DNA of 5,946 nucleotides from Gemmiger_A avium (lineage in GTDB: Bacteria; Bacillota; Clostridia; Oscillospirales; Ruminococcaceae), in assembly GCA_019114585.1 (NCBI GenBank), contig DXFE01000053.1, positions 1 to 5,946 of the forward strand, read 5' to 3'. Shown piece after piece: positions 1-5,070 of this stretch; the stretch's first letter is position 1, and each line of letters starts with the position of its first letter. Both the position numbers and the translations under genes were made by a program. The notes under the pieces were generated by a model. That model was not told the origin of the DNA. It made no database searches and worked only from the letters and a program-made list of their open reading frames with translations.

Positions 1-29
1 GTACAGTCCTGGGAGAAAAAGAGGTATAA
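1..29 (+). CDS. 3' end of an upstream gene, possibly the ABC-2 permease
   Basis: Reading back from the TAA at 27-29, the window starts inside an open frame whose last eight full codons read TVLGEKEV. The stop lies only three bases before the next ATG (33-35), and the GAGGT ribosome binding site of the next gene sits inside these codons, which is typical of operon packing. GldG-like genes commonly follow an ABC ATPase and an ABC-2 permease, so a permease tail is the natural guess. Eight residues cannot identify a family, and a non-coding reading of this stretch cannot be excluded. Confidence 0.35.
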
Positions 30-32
30 CGG

Positions 33-1496
33 ATGAAGAACAGTTATAAAAACAAGCTGCACAGCGCCCTGGCCAGAAACCGGCAGGCGCTGGGCACCCG
101 CACCGCCAAGGTGGGCGGATACAGCTTTGTGCTGTGCCTCGTGGTACTGGCCATCCTGATCGCGGTGAACGTGCTGGTGGGGATGCTGCCCTCCCGCTTC
201 ACCCAGCTGGATATCTCGGCGGCGCAGCTCTATTCCCTGACCGCCGACACCAAGGTGGTGGCCACCAACCTGGAACAGGACGTGACCATCTACTGGATCG
301 TACAGGCCGGTGAAGAGGACACCGTCATTGAAAAGCTGCTGGACCGGTACGGGGACCTGTCCGAGCATATCACCGTGGTCAAGAAGGACCCGGACGTCTA
401 CCCCACCTTTGCCCAGCAGTACACCGACCAGACGGTGACCAACAACTCGCTGGTGGTGGAATCCGGTGAAAAGAGCCGGTACATCGCCTACGAGGACATC
501 TACGAATACGACACCAGCAACTACTACACCACCGGATCGGTGTCCCAGTCCTTTGACGGCGAGGGCCAGACCACCTCGGCCATCGACTATGTGGTGCGGG
601 AGGACCTGCCCCAGGTCTACCTGCTCAGCGGCCACGGCGAACAGGAACTGTCGGAGACCTTTACCGACGAACTGGCCCGCAGCAACTACGAGACGGTGAG
701 CGACTTCTCGCTGCTGAACGTGGACGCGGTGCCGGAAGACTGCGACGCCCTGATCATCAACGCCCCCACCAGCGACATCTCGGAGGAAGAGCTGGAGCTG
801 CTGCGGGACTACGTGACCGGCGGCGGCAAGCTGCTGGTGTTCTCCGGCCCGCAGGAGGAAGAGACCCTGCCCAACCTGCACGCGCTGCTGTCTGACTACG
901 GCGTTGCCGCCGCCGAGGGCATTGTGGTGGACACCGACCGTGACCACTACGCTTTCACCGCCCCCTATGTGCTGATGCCGGACATTGAATCCAGCGAGAT
1001 CACCGATCCCCTGGCCGACGGCGGCTACCATGTGATCATCCCCATCGCCCAGGGCCTGGATACCAGCGGGGCCGATTCCTCGGTGACCGCCCTGCTGACC
1101 ACCTCGGACACCGCCTTCTCCAAAATCAGCGGCTACGACATGTCCACCTACGAAAAGGAAGAGGGCGACCTGGACGGCCCCTACACCCTGGCTGTATCCA
1201 TTGAGGACAGCACCGCGGGCGGCCGCATCGTATGGGTTGCCACCGACTACCTGCTGGATGGGCTGTACAACTCCTATTCTTCCGGCGCGAACCTGGATCT
1301 GGCCATGAACAGCCTGTCCTGGATGATCGGCGAGAGCGACGCGGTCTCCATCCGTGCCAAATCCCTGGACTACAACTATCTGACCATCTCCTCCTCGGCC
1401 GCCACCTGGCTGAAGATCGTGATGATCGGCGTGATCCCGGTGGGCTTCCTGCTGCTGGGTATTGATGAAATTCTGCGCAGGAGGAAGAAACTATGA
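33..1496 (+). CDS. GldG family ABC-transporter-associated membrane protein
   Basis: This is a 487-residue protein anchored at both ends. It has a basic cytoplasmic N-terminus, one membrane segment at about residues 30-51, a large extracytoplasmic domain, a second membrane segment at about 458-480, and a basic tail ending RRRKKL. Typical marks of the GldG/ABC_transp_aux family are DISAAQLYSLTADT (about 59-72), TSAIDYVV followed by VYLLSGHGEQ (about 181-204), and DALIINAPTSDISEEELELL (238-257) followed by a GGGKLLVF strand. The family is known as an accessory part of ABC-2 type exporters. In Bacteroidetes GldG belongs to gliding motility, but in Firmicutes the substrate is unknown and no motility role is implied. 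The start is fixed by an in-frame TAA at 27-29 and by GAGGT seven bases before the ATG. The gene overlaps the next one by four bases (ATGA), suggesting translational coupling. Family assignment is firm; cellular role is not. Confidence 0.85.
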   Translation: MKNSYKNKLHSALARNRQALGTRTAKVGGYSFVLCLVVLAILIAVNVLVGMLPSRFTQLDISAAQLYSLTADTKVVATNLEQDVTIYWIVQAGEEDTVIEKLLDRYGDLSEHITVVKKDPDVYPTFAQQYTDQTVTNNSLVVESGEKSRYIAYEDIYEYDTSNYYTTGSVSQSFDGEGQTTSAIDYVVREDLPQVYLLSGHGEQELSETFTDELARSNYETVSDFSLLNVDAVPEDCDALIINAPTSDISEEELELLRDYVTGGGKLLVFSGPQEEETLPNLHALLSDYGVAAAEGIVVDTDRDHYAFTAPYVLMPDIESSEITDPLADGGYHVIIPIAQGLDTSGADSSVTALLTTSDTAFSKISGYDMSTYEKEEGDLDGPYTLAVSIEDSTAGGRIVWVATDYLLDGLYNSYSSGANLDLAMNSLSWMIGESDAVSIRAKSLDYNYLTISSSAATWLKIVMIGVIPVGFLLLGIDEILRRRKKL

Positions 1497-2827
1497 AGCG
1501 GACAAAACAGCTGACGATTCTGCTGCTGATTCTGGCGGTGCTCTGCCTGGCGATCGTGGTCGCCACCGGGGTGGAGCGCCACATGGACAGCATCTCCGCC
1601 ACCAGCGAGGAGATCCTGGCCCTTTCGGCCGATGAGCTGACCGGCATCTCCTGGACAAACGGTGAAACCAGCCTGAGCTTCACCCAGACCGACGGGGTCT
1701 GGCAGGATGCCTCCGACGGGGAGTTCCCGATCGACCAGGACAAGATGGCCGATCTGCTGGCGCACTTTGAAAGCGTGACCGCCAGCTTTATCATCGAGGA
1801 CGTGGAAGACTTTACCCAGTACGGTCTGGCCAGCCCCACCGGCACGGTGACCCTGACCACCGCCGACGGGGAAACGGTGCTGGAACTGGGCGACTACTCC
1901 ACCATGGACAGCAAGCGGTATGTGACCCTGGGCACCGGCACGGTCTACCTGATCGAGGACGACCCGGCGGAATATCTGGCCGAGGACCGGGATGAACTGA
2001 TGCGTCAGGATACCATCCCCGACTATGACACCCTGAACAGCATCACGGTGGAGGGCGCGGCCAGCCTGGCGGTGGAATACCGCCCGGACGAGGAACTGAC
2101 CTACACCGACCGCTATGACTATTATCTGAACCAGGACGGCAGCTTCCAGGCGCTGGACACCAGCAAGGTGACCGGCCTGATCAGCACCTTTGACGGTCTG
2201 GACCGGGCCAATTATGTAAGCTACACCGCCACCGACGAGGATCTGACCCAGTGGGGGCTGGATGCGCCCGCCATTCAGTTCACCGTGACCTACACCGCCG
2301 ACGATGCCCAGAGCAGCTTTGTGCTGGCCTTCGGGCAGGACGAGGACGGCAACGGCTATATGCGGATGGATGACTCCCCCATCGTGTATTCGGTGGACGA
2401 GGAATCCTACGAGGAGATCACCGCCACCGACTACGACGCCCTGCGCCCGGACGAGGTGCTGGCCCTGGATTGGGATGCGGTGACCAGCGTGGACTTTACC
2501 CTGGATGACACGGTGTACACCCTGACCCACTCCGGTGATACCTGGACCATCAACGACACCGAGGTGGAGTTTGACGAGGTAAGCAGCGCGGTGGACGCGC
2601 TGGCGGTAAGCGAATTCAACAGCGAGGAACCTGCCAAAAAGCAGGAGATCACCTTTACCGTACACCTGGACAACGAGACCTGGCCCACCCTGACGGTGGC
2701 GCTTTACCAGTACGACGGCGAAAGCTGTCTGGCCACCCTGGACGGCGAGACGCTGGGTCTGGTGGACCGCTCCCTGGCGGTGGATCTGACCGAAGCGGTC
2801 AACGCCATCACCCTGGGGCTGGAATAG
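1493..2827 (+). CDS. DUF4340 domain-containing membrane-anchored protein
   Basis: This is a 444-residue protein with a basic N-terminus (MKRTKQ), one membrane segment at about residues 7-26, and the rest predicted outside the membrane. There is no lipobox, since the Cys at 18 lies inside the hydrophobic segment after AVL. The exported part looks like DUF4340: a strand-rich unit with a W-containing core, then a helix, then YGLASPTGTVTL (110-121) and a strand pair. The unit recurs at about 179-312 with WGLDAPAIQFTV (254-265), and a more diverged copy seems to lie at about 324-438. After residue 26 I count about 92 Asp/Glu and only 15 Lys/Arg, a very acidic domain. The ATG overlaps the stop of the GldG-like gene, and AGGAGG (1479-1484) lies eight bases before it. 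The pair is a recurrent ABC-exporter accessory module; substrate and mechanism are unknown. Confidence 0.82.
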   Translation: MKRTKQLTILLLILAVLCLAIVVATGVERHMDSISATSEEILALSADELTGISWTNGETSLSFTQTDGVWQDASDGEFPIDQDKMADLLAHFESVTASFIIEDVEDFTQYGLASPTGTVTLTTADGETVLELGDYSTMDSKRYVTLGTGTVYLIEDDPAEYLAEDRDELMRQDTIPDYDTLNSITVEGAASLAVEYRPDEELTYTDRYDYYLNQDGSFQALDTSKVTGLISTFDGLDRANYVSYTATDEDLTQWGLDAPAIQFTVTYTADDAQSSFVLAFGQDEDGNGYMRMDDSPIVYSVDEESYEEITATDYDALRPDEVLALDWDAVTSVDFTLDDTVYTLTHSGDTWTINDTEVEFDEVSSAVDALAVSEFNSEEPAKKQEITFTVHLDNETWPTLTVALYQYDGESCLATLDGETLGLVDRSLAVDLTEAVNAITLGLE

Positions 2828-2866
2828 CAATGCTATCCCCTTTTCTCTTTTCTTCTTTTCTTTTCT
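2821..2866 (+). terminator. weak intrinsic terminator candidate over the DUF4340 stop codon
   Basis: A small stem-loop, ATAGC-AAT-GCTAT (2824-2836), overlaps the TAG stop at 2825-2827. It is extended by GG/CC after one mismatch. It is followed by a run of C and T only from 2837 to 2866, mostly T, which could serve as the U-rich tail. The stem is short and AT-rich, so termination may be weak or may depend on the larger hairpin just downstream. Confidence 0.4.
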
Positions 2867-2870
2867 AGAA

Positions 2871-2906
2871 GCAGCCGCCTGTGGACGCAGTTCCACGGGC
2901 GGCTGC
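2871..2906 (+). terminator. strong GC-rich stem-loop, terminator or 3'-end structure
   Basis: The arms at 2871-2885 and 2892-2906 match over 15 positions with a single G-U type wobble, leaving a six-base loop. After one mismatch, three further pairs (2867-2869 with 2908-2910) extend the stem. The sequence after it (CTCTGTCTGG) is only moderately T-rich, while a long pyrimidine tract lies before it, so it is not a textbook intrinsic terminator on either strand. It most likely ends or stabilises the 3' end of the GldG-DUF4340 transcript. Confidence 0.45.
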
Positions 2907-2935
2907 CTCTGTCTGGGGCCCCGGCGGATTTCCCC

Positions 2936-2964
2936 TTGCGGGCAGGGGCCGTGTCTGGTACACT
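2936..2964 (+). promoter_or_regulatory. candidate promoter of the small acetyltransferase gene
   Basis: TTGCGG (2936-2941) and TACACT (2959-2964) are separated by 17 bases, and a TGG directly before the second hexamer forms an extended -10. Transcription would start near 2971, giving a very short leader of about 12 bases before the ATG at 2983. The -35 matches consensus at only three of six positions. An inverted repeat GGCCCC/GGGGCC (2917-2922 and 2945-2950) flanks the -35 and may be chance in this GC-rich stretch. Confidence 0.45.
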
Positions 2965-2970
2965 GGGGGT

Positions 2971-2976
2971 GAGGTG
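2971..2976 (+). promoter_or_regulatory. ribosome binding site that sets the acetyltransferase start
   Basis: GAGGTG lies six bases before the ATG at 2983. The same frame is open further upstream to a GTG at 2881, but that codon lies inside the 2871-2906 hairpin and its frame would cross the promoter. This site therefore supports the shorter protein. Confidence 0.7.
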
Positions 2977-2982
2977 ATAGCT

Positions 2983-3252
2983 ATGGAATTCCGCCAGGAA
3001 CCGGGCCGCATCTTCGCCACCGGCGAGGACGGCCGCCTGCTGGCCGAGGTGACCTTCCCGGAGCGGGAGGGCGCGGCCGAGATCGACCATACCTTTGTGG
3101 ATCCCTCCCTGCGCGGGCAGGGGGTGGCCGGGCAGCTGCTGCAGGCCGCCGCCGACACCCTGCGGGCCCAGGGCCGCAAGGCGCGGCCCACCTGCTCCTA
3201 CGCGGTGCGCTGGTTTGAGACCCATCCGGAGTACGCCGATCTGCTGGTATGA
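2983..3252 (+). CDS. small GNAT-fold N-acetyltransferase, YjdJ type
   Basis: This is an 89-residue protein of the minimal Gcn5-related acetyltransferase family (COG2388/PF14542 type), whose members are usually about 90-100 residues and consist of little more than the acetyl-CoA-binding core. Visible marks are IDHTFVDPSLRGQGVAGQLL (34-53), holding the RGQGVA pyrophosphate-binding loop, and the family's conserved C-terminal CSYAVRWFETHPEY (71-84) with its Cys-Ser-Tyr. The expected reaction is transfer of an acetyl group from acetyl-CoA to an amine, but the natural substrate of this subfamily is not established. No partner gene is visible: the gene has its own promoter candidate and a strong terminator right after the stop, so it appears to be a one-gene unit. 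It is probably cytoplasmic, with no signal or membrane segment. The start at 2983 is chosen for its ribosome binding site and for the fit to family length. Confidence 0.85.
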   Translation: MEFRQEPGRIFATGEDGRLLAEVTFPEREGAAEIDHTFVDPSLRGQGVAGQLLQAAADTLRAQGRKARPTCSYAVRWFETHPEYADLLV

Positions 3253-3255
3253 GAA

Positions 3256-3290
3256 AAAGCGGGCCTGCGGCAGCAGGCCCGCTTTGCTTT
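3256..3290 (+). terminator. intrinsic terminator after the acetyltransferase gene
   Basis: A perfect 13-bp stem (AAAGCGGGCCTGC at 3256-3268 with its complement at 3273-3285) closes a GGCA loop, three bases after the TGA stop. The stem ends in CTTT and is followed by GCTTT. The A-run on the left side could also allow some function on the minus strand. It separates this gene from the serine dehydratase operon. Confidence 0.85.
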
Positions 3291-3309
3291 GAAAAAACAG
3301 AACCCGCCA

Positions 3310-3338
3310 TTTACTTTTGTACGCATGCGGGGTACAAT
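3310..3338 (+). promoter_or_regulatory. sigma-A-like promoter of the serine dehydratase operon
   Basis: TTTACT (3310-3315, four of six to consensus) and TACAAT (3333-3338, five of six) are separated by 17 bases. The spacing is ideal, and the site lies just after a terminator and before a gene with no other promoter in sight. The start of transcription should be near 3345, giving a leader of about 88 nt. The AT-rich character stands out against the GC-rich surroundings. Confidence 0.7.
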
Positions 3339-3357
3339 AAAGCAGGAAAAAGACGGA

Positions 3358-3420
3358 TTTGGCAAATGGCAGGGTATGTTTCTATCCCCTGTGTGCACGA
3401 TAAGACGGACAGTTGCCGAA
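3358..3420 (+). promoter_or_regulatory. possible folded leader of the serine dehydratase mRNA
   Basis: TTTGGCAA (3358-3365) can pair with TTGCCGAA (3413-3420) over eight positions with one wobble, and the enclosed segment contains CAGGG/CCCTG (3370-3374 with 3387-3391). The closed outer stem would end exactly at the AAGGAG ribosome binding site. I do not recognise any known riboswitch class in it. Short stems like these can occur by chance. Confidence 0.22.
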
Positions 3421-3426
3421 AAGGAG
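3421..3426 (+). promoter_or_regulatory. ribosome binding site that sets the sdaAB start
   Basis: AAGGAG lies six bases before the ATG at 3433. The frame is open further left to 3289, but an upstream start would lie before the predicted promoter and would add 48 residues not seen in this family, so 3433 is the start. Confidence 0.8.
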
Positions 3427-3432
3427 CGTTCC

Positions 3433-4101
3433 ATGGACATTTTTGATATCATCGGGCCGGTGATGATCGGCCCTTCCAGCAGCCACACCGCGGGGGCGGT
3501 GCGGATCGGCCGGGTGGCCGCCGAGATTCTGGGCGAGCCGGTGCGCACCGCCCGGATCGGCCTGTGCGGCAGCTTTGCCCAGACCTACCGGGGCCACGGC
3601 ACCGACAAGGCGCTGGTGGCGGGTATTCTGGGCTTTGCGCCGGACGACGCCCGCATCCGGGACAGCCTGACCCTGGCCCGGCAGGCGGGGCTGGATTTTT
3701 CCTTTGAGACCCGCAGCCTGGCGGGCGCCCATCCCAACACCGCCATTCTGGAGCTGTGGGGCAAAAGCGGCGCGTCCTGCCAGGTGCAGGGGGCCTCGGT
3801 GGGCGGCGGCAATATCCTGATCAGCCGCATCAACGAGATGGAAACCTGCGTTACCGGCCAGCGGGACACCCTGATCGTGCTGCACCGGGACGTGCCGGGC
3901 ATGATCGCGGCGGTGACCGGCCGGGTGGCGGATTCCGGCGTGAACATCGGCAATTTCCGCCTGAGCCGTCCTCACAAGGGGGCGGAAGCGGTGATGACCA
4001 TCGAGACCGACGGGGCGGTGGCGCCGGCGCTGCTGGACGAGCTGCGGGCGGTACCGGGTATTCTGCGGATCGTGCCCATTCCCGCCAACAACGCCAACTG
4101 A
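3433..4101 (+). CDS. sdaAB: L-serine dehydratase, iron-sulfur-dependent, beta subunit
   Basis: This is the 222-residue beta subunit of the anaerobe/Firmicute two-chain L-serine ammonia-lyase (EC 4.3.1.17), which converts L-serine to pyruvate and ammonia in the cytoplasm. The N-terminus carries the family signature FDIIGPVMIGPSSSHTAGAV (4-23), followed by GHGTDKALVAGILGF (54-68), AHPNT (99-103) and GASVGGGNILISRI (120-133). Residues from about 146 to the end form an ACT domain (TLIVLHRDVPGMIAAVTGRV, then SGVNIGNFRLSR). In this family the ACT-containing part helps assembly and may sense ligand. The length is normal for the separate beta chain (about 220). It is followed after 12 bases by the alpha subunit, with which it forms the enzyme. 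It is probably transcribed from the promoter at 3310-3338. Confidence 0.95.
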   Translation: MDIFDIIGPVMIGPSSSHTAGAVRIGRVAAEILGEPVRTARIGLCGSFAQTYRGHGTDKALVAGILGFAPDDARIRDSLTLARQAGLDFSFETRSLAGAHPNTAILELWGKSGASCQVQGASVGGGNILISRINEMETCVTGQRDTLIVLHRDVPGMIAAVTGRVADSGVNIGNFRLSRPHKGAEAVMTIETDGAVAPALLDELRAVPGILRIVPIPANNAN

Positions 4102-4113
4102 GGAGGGCACAAG

Positions 4114-4998
4114 ATGCTGGATTATACTTCCATTCACGAACTGGCGGTGCAGGCTGCCGCCCAAGGGGTGACCATCGGGCAGCTGGCCCTGGCTGATCAG
4201 GCCGCCCAGACCGAGACCGCCCCGGACATCCTGGTGCGCCGGATGCGCCGCAATCTGGAGGTCATGCAGGCGGCGGCCCGGGACGGCGCGGCCAAAGACC
4301 TGCGCTCCACCAGCGGGCTGACCGGCGGCGACGCCTGGAAGATGCGGGAATACCTGGCCCGGGGCGGGGCGCTCTGCGGCCCGGTGGGCGCGCGGGCGAT
4401 CGCCATTGCCCTGGCGGTGGCGGAATACAACGCGGCCATGGGCCGGATCGTGGCGGCCCCCACGGCGGGCAGCTGCGGTATCCTGCCCGGCGCGGTGCTG
4501 GCTTTGCTGGAGCAGGGCCTGGCCGACGAGGACGCGGCGGTGGACGGGCTGTTCTGCGCCGGGGCCATCGGCATGGTGATCGCGAACCAGGCCAGCATTG
4601 CCGGCGCGGAGGGCGGCTGCCAGGCCGAGTGCGGCAGCGCCAGCGCCATGGCGGCGGCGGCGCTGGTACAGATGCGGGGCGGCACCCCGGCCATGGCGGA
4701 ACAGGCAGCGGCCATCGCCATCAAGAACCAGCTGGGGCTGGTGTGCGACCCGGTGGCGGGCCTGGTGGAGGTGCCCTGCATCAAGCGGAACGCGGGCGGC
4801 GTGACCAACGCCCTGACCGCCGCGGACATGGCCCTGGCCGGGATCGTGAGCGTGATTCCGGTGGATGAGGTGGTCAGCGCCATGCGGGAGGTGGGCGAAA
4901 GCCTGCCCTGCGCGCTGCGGGAGACCGCCCAGGGCGGCCTGGCCGCCACCCCCACCGGCAAGCGCATCCGGGAGCAGCTGTTCGGCAAGCAGAACTGA
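4114..4998 (+). CDS. sdaAA: L-serine dehydratase, iron-sulfur-dependent, alpha subunit
   Basis: This is the 294-residue catalytic alpha chain, normal for the separate subunit (about 290-300). Visible signatures are DLRSTSGLTGGDAWKM (62-77), taken as the substrate loop, APTAGSCGILPGAVLALLEQ (115-134), AGAEGGCQAECGSASAMAAA (163-182), CDPVAGLVEVPCIKRNAGG (211-229) and a C-terminal TPTGKR. Cys169, Cys211 and Cys222 are the likely three ligands of the [4Fe-4S] cluster; their spacing (42 and 11 residues) equals that of Cys343, Cys385 and Cys396 in the Legionella enzyme as I remember it. The cluster's free iron site binds and activates serine for dehydration, and such enzymes are oxygen-sensitive. 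The protein ends FGKQN, lacking the C-terminal Cys that serves as a fourth ligand in the single-chain Legionella type. AGGAGGG (4101-4107), overlapping the sdaAB stop, drives translation. The gene ends just before a long bidirectional terminator. Confidence 0.95.
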   Translation: MLDYTSIHELAVQAAAQGVTIGQLALADQAAQTETAPDILVRRMRRNLEVMQAAARDGAAKDLRSTSGLTGGDAWKMREYLARGGALCGPVGARAIAIALAVAEYNAAMGRIVAAPTAGSCGILPGAVLALLEQGLADEDAAVDGLFCAGAIGMVIANQASIAGAEGGCQAECGSASAMAAAALVQMRGGTPAMAEQAAAIAIKNQLGLVCDPVAGLVEVPCIKRNAGGVTNALTAADMALAGIVSVIPVDEVVSAMREVGESLPCALRETAQGGLAATPTGKRIREQLFGKQN

Positions 4999-5008
4999 AT
5001 AAAACGAA

Positions 5009-5055
5009 AAGCGGCGGGCCCGTTCTCCATCGGAGAACGGGCCCGCCGTTTATTT
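5009..5055. terminator. bidirectional intrinsic terminator between convergent genes
   Basis: A perfect 17-bp GC-rich stem (5012-5028 with 5032-5048) closes a three-base ATC loop, with three more pairs at the base (one wobble). On the plus strand it is followed by TTTATTTGTTT; on the minus strand the preceding AAAACGAAAA becomes TTTTCGTTTT. It lies 13 bases after the sdaAA stop and 22 bases before the stop of the facing lysozyme gene, so it can end both transcripts. Confidence 0.92.
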
Positions 5056-5070
5056 GTTTCTGCCGGAAAA

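Noticed and set aside
1544..1546. Lipoprotein cleavage site at Cys18 of the DUF4340 protein
   Set aside because: The residues before the Cys are AVL, which does not fit a lipobox (Gly, Ala or Ser is expected just before the Cys), and the Cys lies inside the membrane segment.
1376..2896. Long open frame of 506 codons on the minus strand, opposite the DUF4340 gene
   Set aside because: Its translation is rich in G, H, Q and V with no domain signature, typical of the antisense of a GC-rich gene. The plus-strand frame has a clear ribosome binding site, membrane segment and family motifs.
2910..2958. Direct repeat TGTCTGG at 2910-2916 and 2952-2958
   Set aside because: Only seven bases long, with no palindromic symmetry or helical phasing that would mark an operator; consistent with chance.
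2881..2982. N-terminal extension of the acetyltransferase from a GTG at 2881
   Set aside because: The codon lies inside a hairpin, the extension spans the promoter candidate, the family is about 90 residues long, and a good ribosome binding site precedes the ATG at 2983.
3289..3432. N-terminal extension of sdaAB from an ATG at 3289
   Set aside because: It would begin upstream of the predicted promoter, add 48 residues unlike the family, and ignore the AAGGAG six bases before 3433.
3382..4164. Minus-strand open frame of 260 codons opposite sdaAB
   Set aside because: It is a shadow of a conserved gene, with no recognisable domain.
4197..5030. Minus-strand open frame of 277 codons opposite sdaAA
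   Set aside because: It is low-complexity (A, S, P, R), antisense to a highly conserved enzyme, and starts inside the bidirectional terminator.
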